DNA from: Burkholderiales bacterium
GTDB lineage: Bacteria > Pseudomonadota > Gammaproteobacteria > Burkholderiales > Burkholderiaceae_C
Length of the DNA stretch: 44,367 nt
Direction of reading: 5' to 3'
NCBI GenBank assembly: GCA_030604135.1
Contig: JAUVWL010000029.1
Location: 1-44,367 of the forward strand
Part shown: positions 17,880-28,324 of the stretch, in pieces
Numbering within the stretch: position 1 is the stretch's first letter
Layout: the number at the start of each line of letters is the position of its first letter
Made by a program: the position numbers and the translations under genes
The notes under the pieces: generated by a model
What the model was told of the DNA's origin: nothing
What the model saw: the letters and a program-made list of their open reading frames with translations, nothing else
The model's database searches: none

Positions 17880-20711
17880 ATGACCAGTACCACCGTCGCC
17901 GATCTGGCTGCAGAACTGAACAAGCCCACCTCCTTGCTGCTGGAGCAGTTGTCCGCAGCCGGGGTATCCAAGGCCACCGGAAATGATCCCGTGACCGAAT
18001 CTGACAAACAGATGCTGCTGAACCATCTCAAGGCCAGCCATGGCACGGCGGGTGGCGAGCGCAAGAAGATCACCCTGGTGAAGAAGTCCACCACCGAGAT
18101 CAAGCAGGCCGATGCCACAGGCCGGGCCCGCACCATCCAGGTGGAGGTTCGCAAGAAGCGCACCTTCATCAAGCGTGACGATGAGGTCTCGCCCGAGCAG
18201 CCCGCGGTCCCTGCCGCGCCTGAGGAACCAGTTGCTCCTGTGATCGACAAGGAGGAGTTGGCCCGCCGCGAGGAAGAAGCCCGGCGCCAGGCCGAACTGC
18301 TTCGTCGTCAGGAAGAGGAGTTGGTTCAGAAGCGGCGCGAACGCGAGGCTGAAGAGGCGCGGCTGGCGCAGGTCGAGCAGGAACGGGCTGCTGCCGAGGC
18401 CGCTCGTCAGGCCCAGGAAGCGCAGCAAGCGGTTGTTGCCGATGAATCAGCGCAGCTGGCCGTGGCCAAAGCGCGAGAAGATGCGGCTCAGGTCGAGGCG
18501 GCGCGCCGAGAAAGTGAGGCCCGAGTGCAGGCGGAGGCGCGCAAGGCTGAAGAGCAGCGTGCATTGGATCTGAACGAGCGTCGTCGCAAGGCCGAAGCAG
18601 AGGCCGCCAACATTCGTGCGATGATGGCCGCCCCGGCCAAGACCCTCGTTGCCAAGAAGCCAGAGCCTACGCCCGACCCGAAAGCGGGCATCAAGGGCAC
18701 GCTGCACAAACCGGCGGGCACGCCGGGCGCAGCCAAACCGGTGGGCACCGTCGGGGCCGGAAAGAAAGAGGTCAAGTCCGAGAACCTGTCCTCGACCTGG
18801 AAAGACGACGCCGCCAAGAAGAAAGAGATCAAGACCCGTGGAGACACCTCCGCCGGAAGATCCAGCTGGCGAGGAGGCCCCAAGGGGAGCGGCCGTCGTA
18901 ACGACCGGGACAGCCGCGATAGTGGCAGCACCTTCGTCGCGCCGACCGAGTTCAAAGCCATTGAGGTGCATGTGCCCGAAACCATCACGGTGTCGGAGCT
19001 GGCCCACAAGATGAGCTTGAAATCGTCTGAGGTGATCAAGCAACTGATGAAGTTGGGCCAGATGGCTACCATCAACCAGCCGCTGGATCAGGACACCGCC
19101 ATGATCGTGGTGGAAGAACTCGGTCACAGGGCGGTGGTCGCCGCTCTGGACGACCCGGAGGCCTTCACCGACGAGGATTCCGCACAGCATCAGGCTGAAC
19201 TACTGCCGCGCGCGCCGGTGGTCACTGTCATGGGTCACGTCGACCACGGCAAAACGTCGCTGTTGGACTACATCCGTCGCACCAAAGTGGCCTCGGGCGA
19301 AGCTGGCGGCATCACGCAGCACATCGGTGCCTATCACGTGGAAACGCCGCGTGGCATGGTGTCCTTTCTGGACACTCCGGGTCACGAGGCCTTCACCGCC
19401 ATGCGGGCGCGTGGTGCCCAGGCCACCGACATCGTGATTCTGGTCTGCGCGGCCGACGACGGCGTCATGCCCCAGACCAAGGAAGCGATCAAGCACGCCA
19501 AGGCAGCCGGGGTACCGATGGTCGTCGCCATGACCAAGATCGATAAACCTGGCATAAACCTGGAGCGTGTGCGCTCCGAGCTGGTGGCCGAAGAGGTGGT
19601 TCCAGAAGAGTTTGGCGGTGACGTGCCCTTTGTGGGTGTGTCGGCCAAGACGGGCGAGGGCGTCGACGCGCTGCTGGAGCAGGTGTTGTTGCAGGCCGAG
19701 GTTCTGGAGCTCAAGGCGCCGGTCGATGCCATGGCCAAGGGCCTGGTGATCGAGGCCCGCCTGGACAAGGGCCGTGGATCGGTGGCCACCGTGCTGGTGC
19801 AGAGCGGCACGCTCAAGACCGGAGATGTGGTTCTGGTGGGCCAGACCTCCGGCCGCGTTCGTGCCATGCTGGACGAGAATGGCAAGCCGATCAAGGAAGC
19901 CGGCCCATCCATCCCGGTGGAAATTCAGGGCCTGGCAGAGGTGCCGCAGGCCGGGGATGACTTCATGGTCATGGCAGACGAGCGTCGTGCACGCGAGATC
20001 GCCACCTACCGTGCCGGCAAGTTCCGCAACACCAAACTGGCCAAGCAGCAGGCAGCCAAGCTGGAGAACATGTTTACCGACATGAGTGCCGGTGAAGTCA
20101 AGGTGCTGCCCATCATTGTCAAGGCCGATGTGCAGGGCTCGCAAGAGGCACTGTCTTCATCCTTGCTCAAACTGTCGACAGACGAGGTCAAGGTGCAGTT
20201 GGTGTTTGCCGGCGTAGGCGGCATCAGCGAATCCGACGTCAACCTGGCGATCGCCTCCAAGGCGCTCATCCTCGGTTTCAACGTGCGGGCCGACGTTGGC
20301 GCGCGTAAGCTGGCCGAAGGCAATGACGTCGATCTGCGCTACTACAACATCATCTACGACGCGGTGGACGAGCTCAAGGCGGCCATGTCGGGCATGTTGG
20401 CACCCGAGAAGCGCGAAGAGGCGATCGGTACGGCAGAGATTCGTACCGTGTTCGTGGCGTCCAAGATCGGCACGGTGGCTGGCTGTATGGTCACGTCGGG
20501 TCAGGTCACGCGCAACGCACATTTCCGCCTCTTGCGCGACAACGTGGTGGTCTACACCGGCGAAGTCGACTCGCTCAAGCGCCTCAAGGACGATGTCAAG
20601 GAAGTGAAGGAAGGCTTCGAGTGCGGTATCAAGCTCAAGAACTACAACGACATCAAGGAAGGTGATCAGCTGGAGTTCTTCGAGATCAAGGAAATCGCAC
20701 GGACGCTGTAA
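17880..20711 (+). CDS. infB: Translation initiation factor IF-2
   Basis: A 943-residue GTPase that delivers initiator tRNA to the 30S subunit. It has an N-terminal IF2_N domain (about 1-55), then a long Glu/Arg/Ala-rich helical stretch (about 120-250) and a basic Pro/Gly/Lys linker, a second IF2_N-type domain (about 360-415), and the G domain with G1 GHVDHGKT at about residue 452, DTPGHE at about 498 and TKID at about 551. Beta-barrel domains II and IV follow, with C1 between them. The extended N-terminal region matches the long IF-2 forms of proteobacteria. Internal in-frame starts could yield shorter isoforms as in E. coli, but no strong internal ribosome binding site is evident. Confidence 0.97.
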   Translation: MTSTTVADLAAELNKPTSLLLEQLSAAGVSKATGNDPVTESDKQMLLNHLKASHGTAGGERKKITLVKKSTTEIKQADATGRARTIQVEVRKKRTFIKRDDEVSPEQPAVPAAPEEPVAPVIDKEELARREEEARRQAELLRRQEEELVQKRREREAEEARLAQVEQERAAAEAARQAQEAQQAVVADESAQLAVAKAREDAAQVEAARRESEARVQAEARKAEEQRALDLNERRRKAEAEAANIRAMMAAPAKTLVAKKPEPTPDPKAGIKGTLHKPAGTPGAAKPVGTVGAGKKEVKSENLSSTWKDDAAKKKEIKTRGDTSAGRSSWRGGPKGSGRRNDRDSRDSGSTFVAPTEFKAIEVHVPETITVSELAHKMSLKSSEVIKQLMKLGQMATINQPLDQDTAMIVVEELGHRAVVAALDDPEAFTDEDSAQHQAELLPRAPVVTVMGHVDHGKTSLLDYIRRTKVASGEAGGITQHIGAYHVETPRGMVSFLDTPGHEAFTAMRARGAQATDIVILVCAADDGVMPQTKEAIKHAKAAGVPMVVAMTKIDKPGINLERVRSELVAEEVVPEEFGGDVPFVGVSAKTGEGVDALLEQVLLQAEVLELKAPVDAMAKGLVIEARLDKGRGSVATVLVQSGTLKTGDVVLVGQTSGRVRAMLDENGKPIKEAGPSIPVEIQGLAEVPQAGDDFMVMADERRAREIATYRAGKFRNTKLAKQQAAKLENMFTDMSAGEVKVLPIIVKADVQGSQEALSSSLLKLSTDEVKVQLVFAGVGGISESDVNLAIASKALILGFNVRADVGARKLAEGNDVDLRYYNIIYDAVDELKAAMSGMLAPEKREEAIGTAEIRTVFVASKIGTVAGCMVTSGQVTRNAHFRLLRDNVVVYTGEVDSLKRLKDDVKEVKEGFECGIKLKNYNDIKEGDQLEFFEIKEIARTL

Positions 20712-20726
20712 TCCGGACGCTTCAAC

Positions 20727-21101
20727 ATGCCACGCAAGGCCTCTTCCGTTCCCAACCGCGGCTTTAGGGTCGCCGATCAGATCCAGCGCGATCTGGCCGA
20801 GCTGATCGCGCGCGAGCTCAAGGACCCGCGGGTGGGGATGGTCACGATCAACGCGGTGGAGGTCACGCCAGACTACGCACATGCCAAGGTGTTCTTCAGC
20901 TTGCTGACCGGAGACCCTGAAGAAGCCACGGCTGGTCTGAACGCCGCAGCCGGCTTCCTGCGCAATGGCCTGTTCAAGCGCCTGCACATCCACACCGTGC
21001 CGACGCTGCACTTCGTGTTCGACCGGACCACCGAACGGGCGGCCGACATGAATGCGCTGATCTCCAAGGCCGTGGCCTCGCGCTCCAAGAACGAGGAGTG
21101 A
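20727..21101 (+). CDS. rbfA: 30S ribosome-binding factor RbfA
   Basis: A 124-residue KH-fold protein required for 16S rRNA 5'-end maturation and cold adaptation. It shows the family blocks [24 protein letters not shown], the [10 protein letters not shown] strand and [19 protein letters not shown]. It begins 15 bases after the infB stop, and its own stop is two bases before the truB ATG, so translation is probably coupled along the operon. Confidence 0.96.
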   Translation: MPRKASSVPNRGFRVADQIQRDLAELIARELKDPRVGMVTINAVEVTPDYAHAKVFFSLLTGDPEEATAGLNAAAGFLRNGLFKRLHIHTVPTLHFVFDRTTERAADMNALISKAVASRSKNEE

Positions 21102-21103
21102 GC

Positions 21104-22069
21104 ATGCAGCGCCACAGCACACGGGTGCAGCGGCGCCCTGTGCATGGGGTGTTGTTGCTTGACAAGCCGCTGGGTCTTTCCAGCAACCAGGCCTTGCAAA
21201 AGGCCAAGTGGCTCTTGCGTGCTGAAAAGGCCGGGCACACCGGCACCCTGGATCCACTGGCCACGGGCGTGCTGCCCATCTGCTTCGGCGCCGCGACCAA
21301 ATTCAGCCAGTTGCATCTGGACGCCGACAAGACCTACGAAACCGTGGTGCGGCTGGGCGTGACCACCAGCACCGCCGACGCAGAAGGCGAGGTGACAGAG
21401 ACACGGCCTGTCACCTGCACAGTCGGCCAGGTGGTGGAGGTGCTGGACCGGTTCACCGGCCCCATCACCCAGATTCCACCCATGCACAGCGCGCTCAAGA
21501 AGGACGGCAAGGCGCTATACGAGTACGCCCGCGATGGAGAAACCATTGAGCGCGAGCCACGACACGTCACCATCCACGAGCTGGAACTGATCGACCTGGA
21601 CCTGAGCAGCGAATCGTCCTATCTGCGCCTGAGGGTGTGCTGCTCCAAGGGTACCTACATCCGCACGCTGGGCGAGGACATCGGACGGGCGCTGGGCTGC
21701 GGCGGCCATCTGAGTCTGCTGCGCCGCATCGCCACTGGGGCATTTTCCGAGGCCGATTGCATTCCCCTGGACGCCCTCGAAAGGCTGGATGAGCCTGCCC
21801 GCCTGGGCAAGCTGCTGCCCGTCGAGGTGCTGCTCAAAAGCCATGAGCGTGTCACGCTGGATGCCGACAATTCGGCGCGCTTCCTCAGTGGTCTGAGGCG
21901 ACGCGGCCAATGGCCCGACCATGCACAGGTGGCCGTTTTTGGCCCGTCTACCACCGCCGGCACCGAACCGGTCCTGTTGGGCAGTGCCCATACCCGGTCT
22001 GGCGAACTCATCCCGGGGCGTCTGCTGAGCCCCATCGAAATACAGCAAATCCTGGAACCTGCATCATGA
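21104..22069 (+). CDS. truB: tRNA pseudouridine(55) synthase TruB
   Basis: A 321-residue enzyme that makes pseudouridine 55 in the T loop of tRNAs. The N-terminal block [14 protein letters not shown] and the catalytic motif [16 protein letters not shown], with nucleophile Asp at about residue 50, are clear; the YTR-like and [13 protein letters not shown] blocks follow. A C-terminal PUA-type domain occupies the last 70 residues. The ATG at 21104 follows the GAGGAG at the end of rbfA. A GTG six bases earlier is possible. The stop codon overlaps the typA start (ATGA). Confidence 0.96.
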   Translation: MQRHSTRVQRRPVHGVLLLDKPLGLSSNQALQKAKWLLRAEKAGHTGTLDPLATGVLPICFGAATKFSQLHLDADKTYETVVRLGVTTSTADAEGEVTETRPVTCTVGQVVEVLDRFTGPITQIPPMHSALKKDGKALYEYARDGETIEREPRHVTIHELELIDLDLSSESSYLRLRVCCSKGTYIRTLGEDIGRALGCGGHLSLLRRIATGAFSEADCIPLDALERLDEPARLGKLLPVEVLLKSHERVTLDADNSARFLSGLRRRGQWPDHAQVAVFGPSTTAGTEPVLLGSAHTRSGELIPGRLLSPIEIQQILEPAS

Positions 22070-23892
22070 GCAAACAGATCCGCAACATCGCCATCATCGC
22101 ACACGTCGACCATGGCAAGACCACCATGGTTGACCAGCTGCTGCGCCAGTCGGGCACTTTCGCCGAGCACGAGAAGGTCGTCGACACGGTGATGGACAAC
22201 AACGCCATCGAACGTGAGCGCGGCATCACCATCCTGGCCAAGAACTGCGCCGTGAGCTGGCAAGGGACGCACATCAACATCGTCGACACACCCGGGCACG
22301 CGGACTTTGGGGGCGAGGTCGAGCGCGCCCTGTCCATGGTCGACGGCGTGGTGCTGCTGATCGACGCCCAGGAAGGACCGATGCCCCAGACACGCTTTGT
22401 GACCAAGAAAGCGCTGGCGCTGGGACTCAAGCCCATCGTGGTGGTCAACAAAGTGGACAAGCCGGGCGCTGACCCGACCAAGGTGATCAACGAAGCGTTC
22501 GACCTGTTCGCAAACCTGGGCGCCACCGACGAACAGCTGGAATTTCCGGTGGTCTATGCCTCCGGAATCAATGGCTGGACATCGCTGGAAGAGGGCGCCC
22601 CGGGTGAACAATGGGGCCCGGACATGTCGGCCCTGTTCAATACGGTGCTTCAACATGTGCCGGCCCATCAGGGTGACCCCGATGCGCCGTTGCAACTGCA
22701 GATTTCGGCGCTCGACTTTTCGACCTTTGTCGGTCGCATCGGCGTCGGTCGTATCAGTGCCGGCAGGATCCGCCCTGGCATGGACGTTCTGGTCATGGAA
22801 GGCGAGGACGGCAAGAGCCTGAAGGGTCGGGTCAACCAGGTGCTGACCTTCCAGGGGCTGGACCGGGTGCAGGTCACCGAAGCCGGACCGGGCGACATTG
22901 TGCTGATCAATGGCATTGCCGATATCGGCATCGGCGTGACCGTGACCGACCCGCTCAAGCCCATGCCCCTGCCCATGCTCAAGGTGGACGAACCCACACT
23001 GACCATGAACTTCTGCGTCAACACCAGCCCGTTGGCCGGTCGTGAGGGCAAATTCGTGACCAGCCGTCAGATCTGGGACCGGCTGCAGAAAGAACTGCAG
23101 TCGAACGTGGCCTTGCGCGTGCGCGAGACCGACGAAGACGGCATTTTTGAGGTCTCCGGGCGTGGCGAACTGCACCTGACCATCCTGCTGGAGAACATGC
23201 GGCGAGAAGGCTATGAGCTGGCCGTGTCCAAGCCACGCGTCGTGTTCCGTGAGATCAATGGCCAGAAGTGTGAGCCGATCGAGCTGGTCACGGCCGACAT
23301 TGAAGAAGGCCACCAGGGCGGGGTCATGCAGGCACTGGGCGAGCGCAAGGGTGAGCTGGTGAACATGGTGCCGGACGGCAAAGGGCGTGTGCGTCTGGAG
23401 TACCGCATTCCGGCTCGGGGGCTGATCGGCTTTTCCAACGAGTTCCTCAACCTCACGCGGGGATCTGGTCTGATCAGCAACATCTTCGATGGCTACGAAC
23501 CACACAAGGGCGAGATTGCCAGCCGCAAGAACGGCGTGCTCATCTCCATGGACGACGGCGAAATCTTCACCTATGCCCTGGGCAAGCTGGACGACCGTGG
23601 CCGCATGTTCGTCAGACCGAACGACCCGGTCTACGAAGGCATGATCGTAGGCATCCACAGCCGCGACAACGACCTGGTGGTCAACGCCACCCGAACCAAG
23701 CAGCTGACCAATTTCCGCGTCAGCGGGAAAGAGGACGCGATCAAGATCACACCGCCGATCGACCTCACGCTGGAGTACGGCGTCGAGTTCATCGAGGACG
23801 ACGAACTGGTGGAGATCACGCCCAAGAGCGTGCGGCTGCGTAAGCGCTTCCTCAAGGAGCACGAGCGCAAGCGGGCGTCCAAGGAAAGCTGA
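22066..23892 (+). CDS. typA: Ribosome-associated GTPase TypA/BipA
   Basis: A 608-residue translational GTPase of the EF-G group that binds the 70S ribosome, helps 50S assembly and affects stress and cold responses. G1 AHVDHGKTT is at about residues 10-18, ITILAKN (switch I) and [14 protein letters not shown] (G3) follow, and NKVDKPGA is G4. EF-G-like domains II, III and V and the BipA-specific C-terminal domain fill the rest. The ATG overlaps the truB TGA, which couples it to the rimP operon. The start at 22066 is fixed by family similarity, since the open frame upstream runs inside truB. Confidence 0.96.
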   Translation: MSKQIRNIAIIAHVDHGKTTMVDQLLRQSGTFAEHEKVVDTVMDNNAIERERGITILAKNCAVSWQGTHINIVDTPGHADFGGEVERALSMVDGVVLLIDAQEGPMPQTRFVTKKALALGLKPIVVVNKVDKPGADPTKVINEAFDLFANLGATDEQLEFPVVYASGINGWTSLEEGAPGEQWGPDMSALFNTVLQHVPAHQGDPDAPLQLQISALDFSTFVGRIGVGRISAGRIRPGMDVLVMEGEDGKSLKGRVNQVLTFQGLDRVQVTEAGPGDIVLINGIADIGIGVTVTDPLKPMPLPMLKVDEPTLTMNFCVNTSPLAGREGKFVTSRQIWDRLQKELQSNVALRVRETDEDGIFEVSGRGELHLTILLENMRREGYELAVSKPRVVFREINGQKCEPIELVTADIEEGHQGGVMQALGERKGELVNMVPDGKGRVRLEYRIPARGLIGFSNEFLNLTRGSGLISNIFDGYEPHKGEIASRKNGVLISMDDGEIFTYALGKLDDRGRMFVRPNDPVYEGMIVGIHSRDNDLVVNATRTKQLTNFRVSGKEDAIKITPPIDLTLEYGVEFIEDDELVEITPKSVRLRKRFLKEHERKRASKES

Positions 23893-23951
23893 TGCCTGGG
23901 CGTGGGTGCGGCCCGCGCTTGGCGGGGTGAGGTTCGCCGTAATCCTGGCAA

Positions 23952-24989
23952 GTGGAGACCCGATTGAACAGGCCCCTGAGTCATACGCAGGCTGTCATCC
24001 TCATGGTGGCTGTCGCCTTGTTGTGGTCCATCGCAGGCGTGGTGACCCGCCAGCTGGAGTCGGCAGAGCGGTTTGAGATCACTTTCTGGCGCAGCGCGTT
24101 CACCGCACTGGCACTGCTCGTGATCCTGCCCCTGTGGCGTCGTGGTCGGACCGCCGGCAGTGCTGCCTCCGAAAGCGGCAATGGCAGCAGGGGCCTGGGG
24201 TCCCTGTTGACACGGCATTGGGGTGTGATCCCGGCTTCGAAAGCCATGTGGCTGTCGGGACTCTGCTGGAGCGTGATGTTCAGCGCCTTCATGCTGGCCA
24301 TGACGTTCACCAGCGTTGCCAATGTCTTGATCATCATGTCACTGGGGCCGCTGCTGACCGCGCTGGTGGCACGTGTGTTCATCGGACAGGCTCTGCCCCT
24401 GCGAACATGGCTCGCCTGCCTGGCTGCGGGACTGGGTATCGTCTACATGTACGGCAGCCAGATGCTCTCGGCCATGAGCGCGCCAGGACCGGGCGTTTCA
24501 AGTCTCGTGACTGGCTCGCTGATCGCCTTGTGCGTGCCAATGGCCGCCTCGGTCAACTGGACCGTGGTCCAGCGCAGTCAGACACAGGGCGCCATGGTCG
24601 ATCTGGTCCCGGCGGTGCTGTTGGGGGCCTGCCTGTCGGCGCTGTACACCTTGCCAATGGCCTTGCCTTTTTCTGCCACCGCCAGCGACGTCGGATGGCT
24701 GGCCTTGCTGGGCACATTCCAGTTGGCCGTGCCCTGCACCCTGGCGGTGGTGTGCGCCCGGGTTCTCAAGGCGCCCGAGGTGTCCCTGTTGGCCCTGCTC
24801 GAGGTGGTTTTTGGCATCCTTCTGGCATGGGCAGGTGCCGGTGAACGACCAGGCAGCGAGGTCCTGATCGGTGGTGGACTGGTCATCGGCGCGCTTTTCC
24901 TGAACGAACTGGCGGGCTGGCACAGCCGGCGCGGGACCATTCGCATCCAGACCCTGACCGCGGACGGAACGCTCGGCCGCCCACGATGA
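23952..24989 (+). CDS. DMT superfamily permease with two EamA domains
   Basis: A 345-residue inner-membrane protein with about ten hydrophobic segments in two EamA-type halves, the first near residues 12-165 and the second near 185-330. The motif WSIAGVVTRQLESAERFEITFWRSAFTAL at the first loop and LGPLLTALVARVFIGQALPLRTWLACLAAGLGI mark the drug/metabolite transporter superfamily. Substrate and direction are unknown. A GTG at 23952 is used; a TTG four codons later is an alternative, and no strong ribosome binding site distinguishes them. It stands between typA and a CoA hydrolase on the same strand. Confidence 0.85.
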   Translation: METRLNRPLSHTQAVILMVAVALLWSIAGVVTRQLESAERFEITFWRSAFTALALLVILPLWRRGRTAGSAASESGNGSRGLGSLLTRHWGVIPASKAMWLSGLCWSVMFSAFMLAMTFTSVANVLIIMSLGPLLTALVARVFIGQALPLRTWLACLAAGLGIVYMYGSQMLSAMSAPGPGVSSLVTGSLIALCVPMAASVNWTVVQRSQTQGAMVDLVPAVLLGACLSALYTLPMALPFSATASDVGWLALLGTFQLAVPCTLAVVCARVLKAPEVSLLALLEVVFGILLAWAGAGERPGSEVLIGGGLVIGALFLNELAGWHSRRGTIRIQTLTADGTLGRPR

Positions 24990-25017
24990 ATACGCAACGC
25001 GACACGAGGAGATCTCC

Positions 25018-26127
25018 ATGAACGAATCCGTCGAAACACTGGTCCGAACAGAAGTGCGTGGCCGCGTCGGCTGCATCACGCTGAACCGACCCCGGGCCCT
25101 CAACGCCTTGTCGCTTCCGATGATCCGTGCCATTACCGAGGCCTTGCAGGGCTGGCGCGACGACGCCCAGGTGCTGGCAGTGGTGATTCGAGGCATGGGC
25201 AAGGACGGACCCTTTGGTGCCTTTTGCGCCGGCGGTGACATCCGGTTTTTTCACCAGGCCGCGCACACTGGCGATCCGACCCTGGAGGACTTCTTCACCG
25301 AGGAGTACGCGCTCAACCACCTCATCCACACCTATCCCAAGCCCTACATCGCGTTCATGGATGGCATTTGTATGGGGGGTGGCATGGGGATCAGCCAGGG
25401 GGCCACTCTTCGGGTGGTCACCGAACGCAGCAAGCTGGCCATGCCCGAGACTCACATAGGTTTGTTCCCGGACGTGGGCGGAGGCTACTTTCTCAGCCGA
25501 TGCGTTGGGCACCTGGGAGAGTACCTGGCGCTGACCGGTCGGGTGTTGTCCGCAGCGCAGGCGCTGGCAGCCGGACTGGCCGATGTGGTGATCGACAGTG
25601 CACGCCTGCCGTCCCTGTGGGAAACGCTGGCCAGCACGCCGTTCGAGTCGGGCGATGCAGTGGAACGCTGGTGTCGCACCCACCAGTCACGAACGACCGG
25701 GATGGCCGATTGGTCCATGCAGGAGGTCAATCTCCACTTCAGTCTGCCGGATGTCACAGCTATCGTTCAGGCCCTGGAAGGCGCCGACTCCGCGTGGGCA
25801 GCCGACACCGCGGCCGTGCTGCGCACCCGTTCCCCCTTGATGCTGCATGTGGTGCTGGAGCAGATCCGCCGGGCAAGACAGCTGAGTCTGGCCGATGACT
25901 TGCGCATGGAAAGGGATCTGGTGCGCCACTGTTTCCACTCCTCGCACCTGGGCCGCCGTGGCGCCACCAGTGAAACGGTCGAGGGCATACGGGCGCTGGC
26001 CATCGACAAGGACCACAAGCCACAATGGCAGCCGCCCCGTGTAGAGGACGTCACGGCCGACATGGTGGAAGGGTTCTTCGTTTCACCCTGGCCGGTCTGG
26101 GCCCACCCCCTGGGCCACCTCGGCTGA
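25018..26127 (+). CDS. 3-hydroxyisobutyryl-CoA hydrolase (enoyl-CoA hydratase/isomerase superfamily)
   Basis: A 369-residue crotonase-fold protein that in its family hydrolyses 3-hydroxyisobutyryl-CoA, a step of valine breakdown. It has the oxyanion-hole segments FCAGGDIRFF and CMGGGMGIS. The Glu and Asp that define the hydrolases are in MPETHIGLFPDVGGGYFLSR, the same pattern as human HIBCH. The C-terminal extension beyond residue 260 is typical of this subfamily. The ATG at 25018 has GAGGAG at the right distance. No other valine pathway genes are nearby, and a related acyl-CoA substrate cannot be excluded. Confidence 0.87.
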   Translation: MNESVETLVRTEVRGRVGCITLNRPRALNALSLPMIRAITEALQGWRDDAQVLAVVIRGMGKDGPFGAFCAGGDIRFFHQAAHTGDPTLEDFFTEEYALNHLIHTYPKPYIAFMDGICMGGGMGISQGATLRVVTERSKLAMPETHIGLFPDVGGGYFLSRCVGHLGEYLALTGRVLSAAQALAAGLADVVIDSARLPSLWETLASTPFESGDAVERWCRTHQSRTTGMADWSMQEVNLHFSLPDVTAIVQALEGADSAWAADTAAVLRTRSPLMLHVVLEQIRRARQLSLADDLRMERDLVRHCFHSSHLGRRGATSETVEGIRALAIDKDHKPQWQPPRVEDVTADMVEGFFVSPWPVWAHPLGHLG

Positions 26128-26161
26128 CAGGCGCAGCAGGAGCTGGACATGCCGGCTACCC

Positions 26162-26183
26162 CTCATCCCATTGAGAGGATGAG
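26162..26183. terminator. Hairpin between convergent CoA hydrolase and smpB genes
   Basis: CTCATCC (26162-26168) and GGATGAG (26177-26183) form a 7-base stem with an 8-base loop in the 85-base gap between two convergent genes. There is no T run on either side, so it is at best a weak bidirectional terminator. Confidence 0.35.
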
Positions 26184-26212
26184 AGGGTGAGAAGAAACCG
26201 CTCAAGCCGATG

Positions 26213-26707
26213 TCAACGATGGCGCTGCTTCATGGCGCGCTCGACCTCGCGCTTGCCTTCGCGGTCCTTGATGGTGTCGCGTTTGTCATGTTCGGCCTTG
26301 CCCTTGGCCAGGGCAATCTCGCACTTCACCTTGCCGTTCTTCCAGTGCAGGTTGAGCGGGACGAGGGTGAAGCCCTTCTGCTCCGTCTTGCCGATCAGTC
26401 GCCGGATCTGGTCTTTGTGCAGCAGCAACTTGCGGGTGCGGGTGGCTTCAGCCGTGACATGGGTTGACGCGGTACGCAGGGGGTTGATCTGGCATCCGAT
26501 CAGAAACAGCTCTCCTTCACGCACCACCACATAGCCGTCGGTGAGCTGCACCTTGCCCTCACGCAAGGCTTTGACTTCCCACCCCTGCAGCACCATACCC
26601 GCCTCGAAGCGCTCTTCGATGGCGTAGTTGAACAGCGCCTTCTTGTTGTCAGCCAGGCGGGTGTCACCGGATCCGGTGGAGGGTTTTTTGCGGGGAGGAT
26701 GGGCCAT
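26213..26707 (-). CDS. smpB: SsrA-binding protein SmpB
   Basis: A 164-residue partner of tmRNA in trans-translation, which rescues stalled ribosomes. The N-terminus ([33 protein letters not shown]) is the family signature, and the OB-fold core and the basic C-terminal tail ([24 protein letters not shown]), which enters the mRNA channel, are complete. It faces ratA across a 139-base intergenic region, the same divergent arrangement as in E. coli. The N-terminal dozen residues are a basic Pro-rich extension. Confidence 0.97.
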   Translation of the reverse strand: MAHPPRKKPSTGSGDTRLADNKKALFNYAIEERFEAGMVLQGWEVKALREGKVQLTDGYVVVREGELFLIGCQINPLRTASTHVTAEATRTRKLLLHKDQIRRLIGKTEQKGFTLVPLNLHWKNGKVKCEIALAKGKAEHDKRDTIKDREGKREVERAMKQRHR

Positions 26708-26846
26708 TTAGGAACAGATGTGGCCGCTGTGGACCAATACAATGGGTGTCTGGCTTCCGGGTTCAGCCGGGGGCAGGTCCACGTGGCTGGAGGGGAAACC
26801 CGCCCGATCCGTGGCTCCGGCCGATTGTCAAACAGCCCGCCATTGT

Positions 26847-27302
26847 ATGAAAACCATCCACAAGTCCGTGCTGCTCTGGCACAGCGCCCACGAAATGTTT
26901 GCGCTGGTCACTGACGTTCGGCATTACCCGGAGTTTCTGCCCTGGTGCGATCGGGGTGAAGTGCTTGAAGAATCCAGCGATGGCATGCTGGCCAAAGTGG
27001 GCATCGCTTTCGGCGGTTTGCGGCAGAGTTTCACCACCCGCAACACACACATCGAGGATCGCCAGGTTCACCTGAGCCTGGTGGACGGGCCCTTTTCATT
27101 GCTCGAAGGACATTGGGATTTTCAACCCCTGGGTGATGGGAGCCAGCGTGCCTGCAAGGTGACGTTCGACCTGCGCTACGGCTTTGCCAGCCCCGCTTTG
27201 GCCAAACTGGTCGGGCCGGTGTTCGACAAGATTGCCTCCAATCTGGTGGAGGCCTTTGTTCGTCGAGCCGATCAGGTGTACGGGCAGGACATCGGGAACT
27301 GA
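26847..27302 (+). CDS. ratA: RatA-family START-domain protein (COQ10-like)
   Basis: A 151-residue protein of the polyketide cyclase/START family. In E. coli the homologue RatA was described as a toxin that blocks 70S subunit association; relatives of the same fold (COQ10) bind ubiquinone. Blocks present are ALVTDVRHYPEFLPWC near the N-terminus, LVDGPFSLLEGHW and CKVTFDLRYGF.SPAL. The ATG at 26847 is where family similarity begins. It is followed after four bases by rnfH, and is divergent from smpB, as in E. coli. Whether it acts as a toxin here is not shown by the sequence. Confidence 0.9.
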   Translation: MKTIHKSVLLWHSAHEMFALVTDVRHYPEFLPWCDRGEVLEESSDGMLAKVGIAFGGLRQSFTTRNTHIEDRQVHLSLVDGPFSLLEGHWDFQPLGDGSQRACKVTFDLRYGFASPALAKLVGPVFDKIASNLVEAFVRRADQVYGQDIGN

Positions 27303-27306
27303 ACCG

Positions 27307-27636
27307 ATGAAGATCGAACTGGTCTATGCCCGCGCGGCGCGCGAACTGGAGCAGGCTTCGGTTGTGCTGCCCGAGGGTATGACTGCGAAAGAGGCTTTGC
27401 GGGCAGCTGGATGGGTGTCCCGGTTTCCAGAGATCGAAGCCGGTGAGCTGAGTCTTTCGGTGTGGGGACGCCGGGTGTCGGGTCACACAGCGCTTCGCGA
27501 CGGTGACAGACTGGAGCTCTGTCGGCCTTTGCGGGTCGACCCCAAAGTGGCCCGAAGGGAGCGGTTCGTGGCGCAGGGTGCCCGGGGCTCCGGGCTGTTT
27601 GCCAGCCGCAGACCCGGATCAAAGGCCGGTTACTGA
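27307..27636 (+). CDS. rnfH: RnfH family (RatB, UPF0125) ubiquitin-like protein
   Basis: A 109-residue small beta-grasp protein. The N-terminal IELVYARAARELEQ...LPEGMTAKEALRAAG, the VWGRRVSG.TALRDGDRLELCRPLRVDPKVARRER block and a basic tail define the RnfH/RatB family, often encoded next to RatA. Function is not settled. It begins four bases after ratA and is probably translated from the same message. Its last seven bases overlap the end of the convergent DUF4124 gene. Confidence 0.9.
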   Translation: MKIELVYARAARELEQASVVLPEGMTAKEALRAAGWVSRFPEIEAGELSLSVWGRRVSGHTALRDGDRLELCRPLRVDPKVARRERFVAQGARGSGLFASRRPGSKAGY

Positions 27637-28163
27637 CTCTGCGGGAGGGGGCCGCAATCCTGGGCCAGGATGCGGTCCAGGCGCTGGACTTCAGCAGCCC
27701 TGGCCCGATCATCCATGATCTCGACTTCGCCCCGGGCGTTTGTGGTGGACACCCGCACGCCGGACATCAGGGTGGCGCGGGCCCGGGTGGCGCGTTCGCA
27801 GTTCTCCTGGCGGATCTGGGCGACCCGTGCCTGCTCGGCCTGTTCGCGTGCCTTCTCGGCTTCTTCGGCCTGGCGTCTGCGCGCTTCCAGCTGTTCGTCT
27901 CGCCCGGTGACGGCGGGCGTCGGACGGCTGCCTTCCTCGGTCGACGCGTCAGCAGGCGCAGGTACTGACGCAGCTTGGGCGCGGGCGTGCGGCCTGCGCA
28001 AGATGTTTCTGTCCGGTACGGTGGCCGGCGGCGGCGTGTCACTGAACACCTTGCGGCCAGTGTCATCCACCCATTGCCACTGGGCATGGACCAGGCCGCT
28101 TGCCAGCAGCATGGTGCCTGACAAGGCGGCGATCAGGCGAACCGAGGAACTTGAGACGCTCAT
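27630..28163 (-). CDS. DUF4124 domain periplasmic protein
   Basis: A 177-residue exported protein of unknown function. The N-terminus has a Sec signal peptide with hydrophobic core and a VHA-QW cleavage site, directly followed by the DUF4124 motif WQWVDDTGRKVFSDTPPP. The middle and C-terminal parts are a Glu/Ala/Arg-rich predicted coiled coil (about residues 85-125) and a segment with two cysteines, the first in ENCERA and the second near the C-terminus. The ATG at 28163 is chosen because it directly starts the signal peptide; an upstream in-frame ATG at 28199 would add a basic tail before it. It runs opposite to guaB and converges with rnfH. Confidence 0.82.
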   Translation of the reverse strand: MSVSSSSVRLIAALSGTMLLASGLVHAQWQWVDDTGRKVFSDTPPPATVPDRNILRRPHARAQAASVPAPADASTEEGSRPTPAVTGRDEQLEARRRQAEEAEKAREQAEQARVAQIRQENCERATRARATLMSGVRVSTTNARGEVEIMDDRARAAEVQRLDRILAQDCGPLPQSQ

Positions 28164-28324
28164 GCGGCCGAGTGTAAGTCGCCCGCGGGGGGCAGGCATG
28201 ACTTAACGCCCGGACGGCAGCCTGGACGGCCAAACGGTGCGATTGCGCTGACAAGCGATCAAGCCCCCCGGGACCTGGCTGGTCAATCGGGCGCAGCTAC
28301 AATTGTGCTTTTGGAGCTATACCC

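Noticed and set aside
21655..23862. 735-codon minus-strand open frame opposite truB/typA
   Set aside because: Antisense shadow of typA; long open antisense frames are expected from codon bias here.
26847..27636. ratA-rnfH as an active toxin-antitoxin pair
   Set aside because: The names come from E. coli work. The genes are conserved housekeeping-type neighbours of smpB, and rnfH is not an established antitoxin.
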